Positions 17,401 through 27,437 of a stretch of 64,000 nucleotides of DNA are shown here, piece after piece. The stretch lies in assembly GCF_017254845.1 (NCBI RefSeq), contig NZ_JAFKCU010000003.1, positions 186,001 to 250,000 of the forward strand. The letters run 5' to 3'. The notes below the pieces were generated by a model. It was not told the DNA's origin. It saw only the letters and a program-made list of their open reading frames with translations, and did no database searches. A program made the translations under genes and the position numbers. The stretch's first letter is position 1. Each line of letters begins with the position of its first letter. This DNA is from Algoriphagus pacificus. GTDB lineage: Bacteria > Bacteroidota > Bacteroidia > Cytophagales > Cyclobacteriaceae.

Positions 17401-18558
17401 ATGTTTGGATTACCACGTACCCTATTTACTGAAGAGCATGAGCTTTTTCGACAAAGTGTCAAAGAATTTATCGCGAAGGAGGTGACTCCTCATAACAAGG
17501 AATGGGAAAAACAAAAGATGGTTTCCCGGGAATCTTGGAAAAAATTCGGAGAGAATGGCTTTTTAGGGATTCAGGCTCCAGAAGCTTTGGGAGGCATGAA
17601 TATTCAGGATTTCAGATTCAATGCAATTTTAATAGAAGAGCTAGGTCTGAGTGGTTGCTCAGGACCAGCAATTGGCTATCCATTGCATAGCGATATCGTT
17701 TTGCCTTATATATTACATTATGCGACGGAAGCGGCAATGCAAAAATATGTTCCCAAAATGCTTTCTGGGGATTACATAGGAGCCATTGCTATGACAGAGC
17801 CTGGAGCGGGTTCAGATTTGCAAGGAATCAACACCAGCGCTGTGGATTTGGGAGATCATTTTTTGGTGAATGGCTCAAAGACGTTTATTACGAATGGATA
17901 CCTATGTGATGTGGTGGTAGTTGCCGTCAAAACAGATCCAGCAAAAGGAGCAAAAGGGATAAGTTTGATTCTTATGGATAAGGACATGGCAGGATTTTCT
18001 AAAGGTCAGCCATTTGAAAAAGTTGGATTACATGCTCAAGACACCTGTGAACTCTTTTTTGAAGATGTCAAAGTGCCGAAAGAAAATTTACTCGGAAAAG
18101 TTGGAGAAGGATTTAAATACTTGATGACAGAACTGGCTCAGGAAAGGCTTGTTGTGGCCTTGGCTGCAGTGGCATTAGGAGAATACATGCTTGCGGCCAC
18201 TATTGACTATGTGAAAACCAGGAAAGCTTTCAACAAATCAATTTCTGAATTTCAGAATACCCGATTCAAATTGGCTGAAATGACCGCTGCATTGGAGCAA
18301 GGAAGAATTTATTGTGATTACTTGGTTCAGCTTCACAATAACGGGCAGTTGGATTCAGCAATGGCATCTGCTGCCAAGTATAATATGACTGAACTGCAAT
18401 GCAAAGTAGCTGATGAGTGTGTGCAATTACATGGCGGTTACGGCTATATGTGGGAATATGGAGTCGCAAGGGCTTATGCAGATGCGCGCGTGCAAAGGAT
18501 ATATGCTGGGACCAATGAAATTATGAAAGAATTGATCGCAAGAAAAATTTTGAAATAG
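17401..18558 (+). CDS. Acyl-CoA dehydrogenase, long-chain type
   Basis: FAD-dependent first oxidation step of beta-oxidation. The 385-residue protein has FAD/substrate motifs AMTEPGAGSDLQG and TFITNG, and the C-terminal QLHGGYGYMWEYGVARAYADARVQRIYAGT stretch in parts. The residue after IY is Ala, not the catalytic Glu of medium- and short-chain enzymes. The candidate base is Glu248 in LAQERL, the position used by long-chain and isovaleryl-CoA dehydrogenases. The acyl-CoA ligase gene follows 75 bp downstream, so the two probably act in one fatty-acid degradation unit. Confidence 0.93.
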   Translation: MFGLPRTLFTEEHELFRQSVKEFIAKEVTPHNKEWEKQKMVSRESWKKFGENGFLGIQAPEALGGMNIQDFRFNAILIEELGLSGCSGPAIGYPLHSDIVLPYILHYATEAAMQKYVPKMLSGDYIGAIAMTEPGAGSDLQGINTSAVDLGDHFLVNGSKTFITNGYLCDVVVVAVKTDPAKGAKGISLILMDKDMAGFSKGQPFEKVGLHAQDTCELFFEDVKVPKENLLGKVGEGFKYLMTELAQERLVVALAAVALGEYMLAATIDYVKTRKAFNKSISEFQNTRFKLAEMTAALEQGRIYCDYLVQLHNNGQLDSAMASAAKYNMTELQCKVADECVQLHGGYGYMWEYGVARAYADARVQRIYAGTNEIMKELIARKILK

Positions 18559-18632
18559 TAACAGCATTTCATTGGTGATACAGCAGAAATTTTAGTAATT
18601 CAGAAAATTAAAACACCCCAAAATAGTATAGA

Positions 18633-20318
18633 ATGAAGGATTTCCCATGGTTTAGGCATTATCCAGAATCCGTAGACAAAGTTGTGGACTGTGAAGCTTA
18701 TGGAAATATTACAGAATTATTCGAAGAATGTGTACGGAAATATGGTTCTGCCACTGCCTACGAGTGCATGGGAAAAACACTTTCCTTTCAGGAGTTAGAT
18801 AAGCTTTCCGGTTATTTCGCCAATTACTTGATGCATGTCTTGAAACTAGAAAAAGGTTCTAGAATTGCCATTCAAATGCCCAATACTTTGCAGTACCCTG
18901 TGGCTATGTTTGGGGCTTTGCGCGCAGGAATGATCGTAGTGAATACCAATCCATTGTATACTTCCTCAGAAATGAAGCATCAATTCAATGATTCCGGTGC
19001 GGATGTAATCGTGATCGTTGCCAACTTTGCTTTCAATTTGGAGAAAATCAGATCTGAGATTCATGCTAAAAGAATCGTTGTGACTGAACTAGGGGATTTG
19101 CTGGGGTTTTTGAAGGGAACTTTGGTAAACTTGGTAGTGAAGCATGTCAAAAAGATGGTTCCGAGTTTTTCTCTTCCAGGATCAGACACTTTCAAAAAAG
19201 CATTGGATCAAGGTGCTGAATATGAATTCAGAGGGCCAAATCTCACACTCAATGATACCGCATTTTTACAATATACAGGTGGAACAACAGGTGTTTCCAA
19301 AGGAGCTGAGTTGACGCATGGAAACATCGTGGCTAACATGCAGCAGATTTCTGCTTGGATGAAACCAAAACTGAAGGAGCGAGAAGAAGTTGTGATAACG
19401 GCCTTGCCACTATATCATATTTTTGCCCTTACTGTAAACTGTTTGGCGATGCTTAAGATCGGTGCTCACAACGTGTTGATTACCAATCCAAGAGATATGC
19501 CGGCTTTCTGTAAGGACCTATCAAAACAAAAATTTTCTGTCTTTACAGGTGTCAATACTTTATTTAATGGTCTTTTAAACCAAGATTCATTTAGATCATT
19601 GGATTTCAGTCATTTAAAGATAGCAGTAGGAGGTGGGATGGCCGTTCAGAAATCTACAGCAGAGGACTGGAAAAAAGTAACAGGAACACCTTTGGCCGAA
19701 GGCTATGGATTAACTGAAACCTCTCCTGTGGCTTCCTGCAATCCAATTGATGGGACAGAAAGAAATGGAACCATCGGCTTGCCATTGCCAAATACTGAAT
19801 TTATGGTGATAGATGATGAAGGGAATGAATTGCCTGTTGGCGAGAGAGGTGAGATTTGCATCAAGGGTCCTCAAGTCATGAAGGGATATTGGAAGAGACC
19901 AAAGGAAACTGCAGAGGTAATGCATGGGGAATGGTTTAAATCAGGTGATATAGGAATTATGGATGAGGATGGATTCTTTAAGATCGTTGATCGTAAGAAG
20001 GAAATGATATTAGTTTCTGGCTTCAATGTCTATCCAAATGAAGTGGAAGATGTCATTGCATCTTGTCCAGGAGTATTAGAAGTTGGAGTGATTGGTATGC
20101 CTGATCCAAAATCCACTGAAAAAGTCGTTGCTTATATTGTTCCAAAGGATAAAAGTCTCACAGAGGAAAAGGTGAAATCCCATTGTCATGAATCTTTGAC
20201 CAATTACAAGTGTCCAAAAGAAGTTTATTTTACGGATGAACTTCCTAAATCCAATGTTGGAAAAATATTGAGAAGGAAAATAAAAGAAGCCCACTTAGAA
20301 AAGGTTGGCGCTAAGTAA
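18633..20318 (+). CDS. fadD: Long-chain-fatty-acid-CoA ligase
   Basis: Activates fatty acids to acyl-CoA with ATP. The 561-residue AMP-binding enzyme has the P-loop-like YTGGTTGVSKGAELTH, the adenine motif EGYGLTETSPVAS, the hinge DRKKEMILVSGFNVYP and the C-terminal lysine motif SNVGKILRRKIKE. Length and motifs match FadD. It follows the long-chain-type acyl-CoA dehydrogenase on the same strand and ends at a terminator. Confidence 0.93.
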   Translation: MKDFPWFRHYPESVDKVVDCEAYGNITELFEECVRKYGSATAYECMGKTLSFQELDKLSGYFANYLMHVLKLEKGSRIAIQMPNTLQYPVAMFGALRAGMIVVNTNPLYTSSEMKHQFNDSGADVIVIVANFAFNLEKIRSEIHAKRIVVTELGDLLGFLKGTLVNLVVKHVKKMVPSFSLPGSDTFKKALDQGAEYEFRGPNLTLNDTAFLQYTGGTTGVSKGAELTHGNIVANMQQISAWMKPKLKEREEVVITALPLYHIFALTVNCLAMLKIGAHNVLITNPRDMPAFCKDLSKQKFSVFTGVNTLFNGLLNQDSFRSLDFSHLKIAVGGGMAVQKSTAEDWKKVTGTPLAEGYGLTETSPVASCNPIDGTERNGTIGLPLPNTEFMVIDDEGNELPVGERGEICIKGPQVMKGYWKRPKETAEVMHGEWFKSGDIGIMDEDGFFKIVDRKKEMILVSGFNVYPNEVEDVIASCPGVLEVGVIGMPDPKSTEKVVAYIVPKDKSLTEEKVKSHCHESLTNYKCPKEVYFTDELPKSNVGKILRRKIKEAHLEKVGAK

Positions 20319-20356
20319 TTGTAGTTGTTTCTTGGAGTAAATCTCCAATTGATGAA

Positions 20357-20383
20357 AACCTGAAACTACCCTCAGGTTTTTTT
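20357..20383 (+). terminator. Intrinsic terminator after fadD
   Basis: AACCTGA (20357-20363) pairs with TCAGGTT (20372-20378), followed by a T-run. Confidence 0.75.
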
Positions 20384-20479
20384 ATTGAACTTAAGTTTTC
20401 CCTATGAGTAATAAAAATTTTATCAATCAAGTTGCGAATGATATCAGAACCTCGTTTTGAGTGTGTAAATGAGATAATT

Positions 20480-20923
20480 ATGAAAAATTTATTTGTTTGG
20501 TTTGGATTGTTTTTTCTGATTTTGGCATGTAAAAATGAAAGTGAACCCGATCTGACAGTCATAGGTGATTGGGAACTTGTTGAAATCTATAATCCTTGGA
20601 CAGGGGAGGCTGGCACCAAATACGTGGATAGATATTTCCAGACTTATAAGTTTATGTCAAATGGGACATTTACGAAAACGAGAAAAAATGAAGGAGGAAC
20701 TATAACAACAGGTTCTGGTACTTATGAATTAGAAGAAGTTCCTCTTTACATCTCGTCAGATGCTAAGTTGTATATAAATTTAACTTTTATCGGTGGAGAC
20801 GAGGTGAAAAATAACTGTGGTGAGCCTAATTCAGAGCAATTGCATTTAAGAAATAATGGCCGATTGAATAATTTTTCAGCTACTCCCTGTGATGGACCTG
20901 GTTATACTTTTGAGAAAAAGTAA
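20480..20923 (+). CDS. Lipocalin-like lipoprotein of unknown function
   Basis: A 147-residue protein with a lipoprotein signal (MKNLFVWFGLFFLILACKNE, Cys17). The mature part has the small beta-barrel pattern of lipocalin-like Bacteroidota proteins: IGDWELVEIYNPWTG, YKFMSNGTFTKTR, GTYELEEVPLYI, LYINLTFIG. The start at ATG 20480 gives the proper signal peptide. It is a single gene between two terminators. The ligand or role is unknown. Confidence 0.8.
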   Translation: MKNLFVWFGLFFLILACKNESEPDLTVIGDWELVEIYNPWTGEAGTKYVDRYFQTYKFMSNGTFTKTRKNEGGTITTGSGTYELEEVPLYISSDAKLYINLTFIGGDEVKNNCGEPNSEQLHLRNNGRLNNFSATPCDGPGYTFEKK

Positions 20924-20927
20924 ATAA

Positions 20928-20958
20928 AAAAAAGCCATCCTAATTGGATGGCTTTTTT
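20928..20958. terminator. Bidirectional terminator between the lipoprotein gene and the UXS gene
   Basis: AAAGCCATCC (20931-20940) pairs with GGATGGCTTT (20946-20955), flanked by A- and T-runs that suit both directions. Confidence 0.85.
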
Positions 20959-20970
20959 TATGAGTCTTTA

Positions 20971-21903
20971 TTAGATAATACCTTCGAAGTATTCAATTGT
21001 CTTGATCAGTCCTTCTTTCAAAGGAACTTTTGGTTCCCAGTTAAGCTCTTTTTTAGCTAAATCGATGACTGGTTTACGCTGCAAAGGATCATCCTGAGGT
21101 AAAGGCATAAATACCAATTTACTTTTGCTGTTTGTAAGGTCAATAATTAATTGAGCAAGCTCAAGCATAGTGAATTCTCCCGGGTTACCAATATTTACAG
21201 GTCCAGTAAATCCTTCTCTGCTATTCATAAGGCTGTACATTCCCTCAATATTGTCATCTACATAACAAAAAGAACGGGTTTGCTTTCCATCACCATAAAT
21301 TGTGATGTCTTGATTTTTTAAAGCTTGTACAATGAAATTACTAACTACTCGACCATCATTTGGATGCATTCTTGGCCCGTAGGTATTGAATATTCGCATC
21401 ACTTTGATAGCCACATTATGCTGGCGATGATAGTCAAAGAAAAGTGTCTCAGCACATCTTTTTCCTTCGTCGTAACAAGCCCTTGGGCCTAATGTGTTTA
21501 CATTACCTCTGTAAGATTCTGGTTGAGGGTGGACTTCCGGATCTCCATAGATTTCAGAAGTACTTGCTTGTAAAATTTTGATTTTCAAACGCTTTGCCAA
21601 GCCAAGCATGTTCATCGCACCAATGACGGATGTTTTGGTGGTCTGAACCGGATCAAATTGATAATGAATAGGAGAGGCAGGACAAGCCAAATTGTAGATT
21701 TCATCTACTTCCACATAGAGGGGATGAGTTACATCGTGGCGAAGCAATTCAAAATTCTTGTTGTCAAGTAGGTGATGAATATTTCTTCGGTTTCCTGTGA
21801 AAAAGTTATCTACACATAAAACTTCATTTCCTTCTTTCAAAAGCCGATCGCAAAGGTGACTTCCTAAGAATCCTCCTCCGCCGCTTACTAAAACTCTTTT
21901 CAT
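20971..21903 (-). CDS. UDP-glucuronic acid decarboxylase (UXS-like extended SDR)
   Basis: Converts UDP-glucuronate to UDP-xylose, a precursor of cell-surface glycans. The 310-residue extended SDR has the NAD motif [14 protein letters not shown], the UXS fingerprint [20 protein letters not shown], the active-site YDEGKR and [10 protein letters not shown]. These separate it from epimerases and dehydratases. It lies 136 bp downstream of the uronate operon on the same strand. It is biosynthetic and acts on a nucleotide sugar, so it may not belong to the catabolic regulon. Confidence 0.9.
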   Translation of the reverse strand: MKRVLVSGGGGFLGSHLCDRLLKEGNEVLCVDNFFTGNRRNIHHLLDNKNFELLRHDVTHPLYVEVDEIYNLACPASPIHYQFDPVQTTKTSVIGAMNMLGLAKRLKIKILQASTSEIYGDPEVHPQPESYRGNVNTLGPRACYDEGKRCAETLFFDYHRQHNVAIKVMRIFNTYGPRMHPNDGRVVSNFIVQALKNQDITIYGDGKQTRSFCYVDDNIEGMYSLMNSREGFTGPVNIGNPGEFTMLELAQLIIDLTNSKSKLVFMPLPQDDPLQRKPVIDLAKKELNWEPKVPLKEGLIKTIEYFEGII

Positions 21904-22039
21904 TTAATTAATTCAAATGGATAAAAACACTGGTTGCCAAAAATAAGGAATTGTTTCCCAATTTAAAGCCTTAATAAATAATTGCTGGATTCGTGAAATA
22001 AGGGTTTCGAAATCTTGTTGTTGGAAAGTCCTTTTATAT

Positions 22040-22603
22040 TTATTCAGATGCTGGTACGTCCTTGATATATTTTGCAGGATTTCCTCCAACAATAACTCCG
22101 GGTGGTACATCTTTGGTGACAACAGAGCCGGCGGCTATGATTGATCGATCTCCGATTGTTACTCCAGGACAGATGACTGAACTTCCGCCAACCCAAACAT
22201 CAGAGCCAATTGTTATAGGCTTTCCAAATTCCCAAAGCTCACCTCGAGGTTTTGCTTCAGTAGGGTGAGTGGCGGCATACATCTGGACATTCGGAGCAAT
22301 TAACACTCGATCGCCTAGTTTGATTGGAGTGACATCTAGAAAAACGCAATTGAAATTTATGAAGCAGTCATCACCCGCTTCAATGTTAAAGCCATAATCA
22401 CAAAAGAAGGGAGGCTCAATCCAGACATTTTTGCCTGATTTTCCTAGTAGCCTATTAATTAGCTCTATTCTTTTACTTACGTCTTCTGGTTCAGAGTCAT
22501 TCAATTCTTTCAGCAGTTTTCTTGCTCGCATTCGATCAGCAATCAACTCAGGATCAGCTGCCAAATACATTTCTCCAGCCAGCATTTTCTCCTTTTCTGT
22601 CAT
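22040..22603 (-). CDS. Maltose O-acetyltransferase-like enzyme (Maa/LacA family)
   Basis: A 187-residue left-handed beta-helix acetyltransferase that moves acetyl from acetyl-CoA to a sugar hydroxyl. The N-terminal Maa domain ([21 protein letters not shown]) precedes the hexapeptide repeats, with the catalytic histidine segment [20 protein letters not shown] and the closing [30 protein letters not shown] pattern in pieces. Its ATG overlaps the uxuA stop by four bases, so it is translationally coupled to uronate catabolism. It may protect accumulating sugars by acetylation. Confidence 0.88.
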   Translation of the reverse strand: MTEKEKMLAGEMYLAADPELIADRMRARKLLKELNDSEPEDVSKRIELINRLLGKSGKNVWIEPPFFCDYGFNIEAGDDCFINFNCVFLDVTPIKLGDRVLIAPNVQMYAATHPTEAKPRGELWEFGKPITIGSDVWVGGSSVICPGVTIGDRSIIAAGSVVTKDVPPGVIVGGNPAKYIKDVPASE

Positions 22604-23775
22604 TTTGCTTTGGTATAGAGTAAGGCCGTTTCCACTCCACGAATTTCTGCTAGTCCTTTCAATCTGCCGATAGCCGAATATCCTGCATTTGTTTTCTTGT
22701 TGAGATCATCTAGCATCTGATGCCCGTGGTCTGGTCGCATTGGCAGGGATTTCCCTCTTTGCTCTTGGACTTTCAAGATTTCATCAATTACTGCTACCAT
22801 TGGCACATTACCATCTAAATGGTTGTCTTCGAAGAAATCGCCATTTTCAAGTCTTCTAGTACTTCTCAAATGGATAAAATGAATATGCTTGCCAAATTCA
22901 GCAACCATGGCTGGCAGATCATTATCTGCTCTCACTCCATAAGATCCCGTACAAAAAGTCAGGCCATTGTAAGGACTTGGTTGATCGGTGATTATTCTCC
23001 TTGCATCTGCAGCTACTGAAACTACCCGTGGTAAACCAAATAAAGGAAATGGAGGGTCATCTGGGTGAATTGCTAAATAAACGCGATTTTCTTCAGCGAC
23101 TGGTACTATTGCATCAAGAAACAATTGTAGGTGCTTCGCAAGTTTTTCTGCATTTATTCCATCGTATGTCATCAGCATTTCCCGGAATTCTTCCATGGTG
23201 TATCCAATTTCAGACCCAGGAAGTCCTTTGAGGATATTGTCAATTATTAGCTGATGTTTTTCAGGTGTTAAGCTGTCGTAATAACTTTTTACCTCTTTGA
23301 TTTCCTCAGGTGTATAATCCGCTTCAGCACCAGCTCTTTTGAGGATAAAAAGGTCAAATGCCTGAACAGCCTTTTTCTCATACAATAAGGCTTTTGCACC
23401 ATTTGGAAGCGTATGAAATAATTCTGTTCTGGTCCAATCCAAAATAGGCATGAAATTATAGCAAAGGGTATGGATTCCAGCATCAGCTAGATTTCGAATG
23501 GTTTGCTTATAATTTTCAATCAATTCCAGATAGTTGCCTGTACGAGTCTTGATTCGTTCATGTACTGGAACAGATTCCACTACTGACCAAGTCAATCCAG
23601 CTTTTTCAATAGTTTCTTTTCGGATTTGAATTTCCTCAGGAGACCAAACTTCTCCATTTGGAATATGATGTAAGGCGGTCACAATACCAGTTGCTCCTGC
23701 TTGAAGAATGTCTCTTAAACTAACAGGGTCATTTGGTCCATACCAGCGCATGGTTTGTTCCATTTTATAGGCCAT
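22600..23775 (-). CDS. uxuA: Mannonate dehydratase
   Basis: Dehydrates D-mannonate to 2-keto-3-deoxygluconate. The 391-residue TIM-barrel enzyme starts with [19 protein letters not shown] and has [45 protein letters not shown] and the metal-site [14 protein letters not shown], all characteristic of UxuA. It is third in the leftward operon after uxaC and the SDR gene; a 102-bp gap before it contains a small direct repeat. The next steps (KDG kinase and aldolase) are not in this window. Confidence 0.97.
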   Translation of the reverse strand: MAYKMEQTMRWYGPNDPVSLRDILQAGATGIVTALHHIPNGEVWSPEEIQIRKETIEKAGLTWSVVESVPVHERIKTRTGNYLELIENYKQTIRNLADAGIHTLCYNFMPILDWTRTELFHTLPNGAKALLYEKKAVQAFDLFILKRAGAEADYTPEEIKEVKSYYDSLTPEKHQLIIDNILKGLPGSEIGYTMEEFREMLMTYDGINAEKLAKHLQLFLDAIVPVAEENRVYLAIHPDDPPFPLFGLPRVVSVAADARRIITDQPSPYNGLTFCTGSYGVRADNDLPAMVAEFGKHIHFIHLRSTRRLENGDFFEDNHLDGNVPMVAVIDEILKVQEQRGKSLPMRPDHGHQMLDDLNKKTNAGYSAIGRLKGLAEIRGVETALLYTKAK

Positions 23776-23835
23776 AAATCTTAGGTTTATGTGTTTTAGA
23801 ATTGAATGCCTTGATTTGAAAAGGTTGACTTAATT

Positions 23836-23860
23836 TCGAAATCAAAATCTCGAAATCAAA
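23836..23860. repeat. Short direct repeat upstream of uxuA
   Basis: TCGAAATCAAA occurs at 23836-23846 and 23850-23860, a 14-base period, in the only sizeable gap of the uronate operon. The role is unknown. Confidence 0.4.
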
Positions 23861-23877
23861 GGCTATTCTCATGAATT

Positions 23878-24696
23878 TTAAACTCCGGAATAAGCACTAA
23901 ATCCTCCGTCAACCGGAATAATTGTACCGGTTACGAATGCAGAAGCATCGCTACAGAGCCATTGAAGTGCTCCTAACAAATCCTCTGGTTTTCCAAATCT
24001 ATTCATTGGAGTATGGGTTTTGATTTGGTTGCCTCGCTGAGTCAAACTACCGTCTGGTTCAGTCAAAAGCGCTCTATTTTGTTCCGTCAAAAAGAATCCT
24101 GGGGCGATCGCATTTACTCTAAAATCAGGTCCATGTTTGGTGGCTAATTCCACAGACAAAAACTTGGTAAGATTATCAATTGCAGCTTTTGCAGAGGCAT
24201 AACCCATCACTCTAGTCATGGGTCTACTGGCGGCCATTGAGCTGATATTCAATATATTGCCCTTTCCTTTTTCAAGCATCAGCGGTAGCAATGCTTTGGT
24301 AGGTAAAACTGTACCTAAGTAATTTAGGTCAATAACTTTTTTCAAGGATTCAGTATTTAAATCCAAAAAGTTTTGGGTAGGAGTGATGACCGCACCAGGC
24401 ATATTTCCACCTGCAGCATTGATCAGCACATCCACATATCCATGCTCTTCTTTAATCTTTTGAGCAACTTTTTCTAGGCCTACTTCATCGGTGACATCTG
24501 CATAATAAGGCCATGCTTTTCCACTGGCACTTTTGATTTCTGCAACCAATTCATCGACTTTGCTTTTCGTCCTTCCTAGGATTAAAAGATGAGCACCTTG
24601 CTCGGCTAAATGCAAAGCCATAGTGGTTCCCAATACTCCAGTTGCGCCAGAAAAGGCAATTTTTTTCCCTTCGAGAGAAAATAAATTAATACTCAT
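23878..24696 (-). CDS. SDR-family D-mannonate oxidoreductase (fructuronate reductase)
   Basis: Predicted to interconvert D-fructuronate and D-mannonate with NAD(P)H, the step between UxaC and UxuA. The 272-residue classical SDR has TGATGVLG (cofactor), NAAG, the catalytic Ser in ILNISSMAA, and YASAK. It belongs to the short-chain family rather than the polyol dehydrogenase family of E. coli UxuB, so the function rests mainly on context: one base after uxaC and upstream of uxuA. The C-terminus VTGTIIPVDGGFSAYSGV is typical. Confidence 0.9.
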   Translation of the reverse strand: MSINLFSLEGKKIAFSGATGVLGTTMALHLAEQGAHLLILGRTKSKVDELVAEIKSASGKAWPYYADVTDEVGLEKVAQKIKEEHGYVDVLINAAGGNMPGAVITPTQNFLDLNTESLKKVIDLNYLGTVLPTKALLPLMLEKGKGNILNISSMAASRPMTRVMGYASAKAAIDNLTKFLSVELATKHGPDFRVNAIAPGFFLTEQNRALLTEPDGSLTQRGNQIKTHTPMNRFGKPEDLLGALQWLCSDASAFVTGTIIPVDGGFSAYSGV

Positions 24697-24697
24697 G

Positions 24698-26140
24698 TTA
24701 AAACTTTATGTTGTTTGGACTGAAGTCAAAGTAGTTTTTTGCATTGTAATAGCAAATGTCCTGAATGATTTTTCCTAGCCAAGCTTCATCCCATGGTAAT
24801 TCTCCATTTTCCACATCTTTTGCAAAAAGGTTACAAAGGATCCTTCGGAAATATTCATGTCTAGGAAAAGAAAGGAAGCTTCTGGAATCGGTAAGCATTC
24901 CAATAAAGCAAGTAATCAAGCCCATATTGGAAAGCGTATTCATTTGTCTTTCCATCCCGTCTTTTTGATCCAAGTACCACCAACCTGAACCAAATTGGAT
25001 TTTGCCTTTAATGGATCCATCATTGAAATTCCCAATCATCGTAGCAAAAACCTCATTATCTCTAGGGTTAAGATTATACAGTACCGTACGGCAAAGCTGG
25101 TCAGTAGAATCTAAAGCATTTAGGTATTTGGCCAATGCTACTGCTTGGTCAAAATCACCGATGGAATCAAATCCTGTATCAGGTCCTAGCGTTTGAAGCA
25201 TTCGTTCATTGGTGTTTCTTAAAGCACCAAGATGAAATTGTTGCGCCCAGCCTTTGGAATGGTACATCTTGGAAAGTTCTTTTAAGACTTTAAACTTGAA
25301 GAATTGGATCATTTCCTTCGAAAGTGATTTACCACTTCTCAAGTCTGCAAAAAGGGAATCTATGTTGAAAGTATCTTCGTCAAAGAAATAAAGTTGCTCT
25401 AGACCATGATCCGATATTCTACATCCACGATCATGAAAGTAATTGATCCGATCTTGAAGCGCTTGGATCAATTCTTCGAAATTGCTGATCTCTTTACCTA
25501 TGGCTAATTCACCTAGTTTAGTCAAGTAAGCTTGGTAAGTAGTTGGGTTTTCTACTGCGAAAGATTTATCAGGACGAAAAGCAGCATACATACCAAATCC
25601 TCTTCCTTTTTTGCTGAATTCTGTATGATTCGTCAATAAATCAGTCGGTTCGTCTGTGGTGCAAACTACCTCGACATTCATTTTTTCCAAAAGGGAACAG
25701 GTGCTGAACTCAGGATCCTGTAGCATTTCGGAAGTTTGATTGAATATCCGATCAGCATTGTCAGCAGTTAGTAGCTCTTCTATTCCAAAGTACCTTTTCA
25801 ACTCTAGATGAGTCCAATGGTATAAGGGGTTTCTCAAAGTGAATGGGACTGTTTCAGACCATTTTCTGAATTTATCCTGATCACTGGCTTCACCCGTGAT
25901 AAATTTTTCAGGAATTCCTAAAGTTCTCATCGCTCTCCATTTGTAATGGTCGCCAGCGAGCCAGATTTTAGAAATATTATCAAAAATCTTATTGGAATTT
26001 ATCTCTGATGGAGGAAGGTGATTATGATAATCAATGATGGGAAGATCTTTGGCATACTCATGAAAGAGTATTTGAGCATAATTATTTTGTAAAAGGAAAT
26101 CCTCAGACAAGAATTTATGCTGGGTATCAAATGTTTGCAT
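24698..26140 (-). CDS. uxaC: Glucuronate (uronate) isomerase
   Basis: Isomerises D-glucuronate to D-fructuronate, and usually D-galacturonate to tagaturonate. The 480-residue protein has the family start FLSEDFLLQNNYAQILFHEYAKDLP, the metal site IIDYHNHLPP, WAGDHYKWRAMR-like LAGDHYKWRAMRTLG, VVCTTDEPTDLL and SRSFLSFPRHEYFRRILC near the end. It is the first gene of the leftward uronate operon. A LacI-type operator lies 80 bp upstream in the gap shared with the divergent regulator gene. Confidence 0.97.
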   Translation of the reverse strand: MQTFDTQHKFLSEDFLLQNNYAQILFHEYAKDLPIIDYHNHLPPSEINSNKIFDNISKIWLAGDHYKWRAMRTLGIPEKFITGEASDQDKFRKWSETVPFTLRNPLYHWTHLELKRYFGIEELLTADNADRIFNQTSEMLQDPEFSTCSLLEKMNVEVVCTTDEPTDLLTNHTEFSKKGRGFGMYAAFRPDKSFAVENPTTYQAYLTKLGELAIGKEISNFEELIQALQDRINYFHDRGCRISDHGLEQLYFFDEDTFNIDSLFADLRSGKSLSKEMIQFFKFKVLKELSKMYHSKGWAQQFHLGALRNTNERMLQTLGPDTGFDSIGDFDQAVALAKYLNALDSTDQLCRTVLYNLNPRDNEVFATMIGNFNDGSIKGKIQFGSGWWYLDQKDGMERQMNTLSNMGLITCFIGMLTDSRSFLSFPRHEYFRRILCNLFAKDVENGELPWDEAWLGKIIQDICYYNAKNYFDFSPNNIKF

Positions 26141-26219
26141 AAGCCTAATTTGCTGCTAATCGCTTCGGGTCTATTTATGTCTCAATTTACCCCGAAATCC
26201 CTCCAAAATAGGAAGAAAA

Positions 26220-26236
26220 TACGCAAACGTTTTCGA
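26220..26236. promoter_or_regulatory. LacI-type operator between uxaC and lacI-family gene
   Basis: TACGCAAACGTTTTCGA has the central CG and near-dyad symmetry of LacI-family operators. The same 17 bases occur at 35332-35348, and a close relative at 32276-32290. Its position between divergent genes suits control of uxaC and autoregulation. Confidence 0.8.
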
Positions 26237-26323
26237 AATAATATAAGCGGTATAGCAGGAATGAATAGGAACCTTTGTATTTTAAATCCCGATTTCGATT
26301 AACCCAAAATAAATCTACTAATA

Positions 26324-27346
26324 ATGGCTTCAGGAATAAGTCTTAAAGAACTTGCCGCTGAACTTAAGCTTGCGCCTTCTACCGTTTCGCGAGCCTTAAA
26401 TGATAGCTATGAAATCAGCGAGCAGACCAAGAAAAAGGTCCTTAGTATGGCTGAAAAGCTAAACTATCATCCCAATCCATTTGCCAGAAGTCTCCGGGAA
26501 AATAAGAGTAAAGCGATCGCTGTGATCATTCCAGAGCGTATTAATACCTTTTTTGCGCAGGTGATAGACGGGATTGAGGAGATAACCCAAGAGCATGGAT
26601 ACCATTTATTGGTTTACTGCACCCATGAGGATGTGGAGAAGGAAAAGAAAATTGTGAATTTGTTATTAAATGGGAGAGCTGACGCTATTGTGATGTCAGT
26701 ATCTAGCCAGACAAGCGATATCTCTCATCTTCATAAGTTATACGAAAGAGGATTTCCTATATTATTTTTTGACAGAATCTGCAGTGAGATCCCTACGACT
26801 AAATTTATCACAAATGATTATCAAGTTACTCTTGAGGCAACTAGGCATTTGATTCAGCAAGGCTGTAAAAGACCTGCATTTTTAATGCTTTCTGAAGATA
26901 TTTCCATCACCAAAGAAAGACATAGAGGATTTTTGGCAGCTTTGAAAGAAGCTGGAATCAGCCACAATCCTGAATTCAGCAAGGTTTGTTGTCAGAATGA
27001 AGAAACTAATATTGAGATTCTGAAAAACCTGTTAATACAAGAAAATAGACCTGATGGAATTTTGGCATCAGTTGAAAAATTGGCTTTGGCATGTTACCAA
27101 GCAGTAAAGAAAACTGATTTGAAAATCCCAACTGATTTAAAAATCATCAGCTTTTCGAATATGGGGATTGCTGGTTTACTGAATCCATCTTTGACAACAA
27201 TTTCCCAACCGGCATTTTCGATGGGAGAGGAGTGTGCCAGAATTCTTATTAAAAAGTTGACCAAAACTAACCAACCAGCATTAGCAAATGAGGTGGTAGT
27301 TATCCCTTCTAAAATCACTATTCGGGCTTCAACTATGGTTGAATAG
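26324..27346 (+). CDS. LacI-family transcriptional regulator of the uronate/SusCD locus
   Basis: A 340-residue regulator. The N-terminal helix-turn-helix (ISLKELAAELKLAPSTVSRALN, residues 5-26) and hinge helix (NPFARSLREN) precede a periplasmic-binding-protein-like sugar domain (about 62-338), with IRASTMV at the end. It is transcribed divergently from uxaC across a LacI-type operator. Matching operators precede susC and the DUF1080 operon, so it probably represses all three until a uronate or related sugar binds. The effector is inferred. Confidence 0.92.
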   Translation: MASGISLKELAAELKLAPSTVSRALNDSYEISEQTKKKVLSMAEKLNYHPNPFARSLRENKSKAIAVIIPERINTFFAQVIDGIEEITQEHGYHLLVYCTHEDVEKEKKIVNLLLNGRADAIVMSVSSQTSDISHLHKLYERGFPILFFDRICSEIPTTKFITNDYQVTLEATRHLIQQGCKRPAFLMLSEDISITKERHRGFLAALKEAGISHNPEFSKVCCQNEETNIEILKNLLIQENRPDGILASVEKLALACYQAVKKTDLKIPTDLKIISFSNMGIAGLLNPSLTTISQPAFSMGEECARILIKKLTKTNQPALANEVVVIPSKITIRASTMVE

Positions 27347-27384
27347 ATTTCAAAATCTATTTTTTTTTAGAAAGAAGCCAATAA

Positions 27385-27414
27385 AAAAGCTGTTCTGAAT
27401 TCAGAACAGCTTTT
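27385..27414. terminator. Bidirectional terminator between lacI-family gene and susD
   Basis: A perfect 30-bp palindrome centred between 27399 and 27400, with A-run and T-run ends, separates the two convergent genes. Confidence 0.85.
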
Positions 27415-27437
27415 ATTATTTACAACCCTATCTACTA

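Noticed and set aside
20971-21903. UXS gene as a member of the uronate catabolic regulon
   Set aside because: It acts on UDP-glucuronate in biosynthesis, is separated by 136 bp, and has no LacI-type operator of the kind seen elsewhere; position alone is weak evidence.
21913-22122. 69-codon minus-strand frame between the UXS and acetyltransferase genes
   Set aside because: Mostly an out-of-frame reading of the acetyltransferase 3' end plus AT-rich spacer; no motif.
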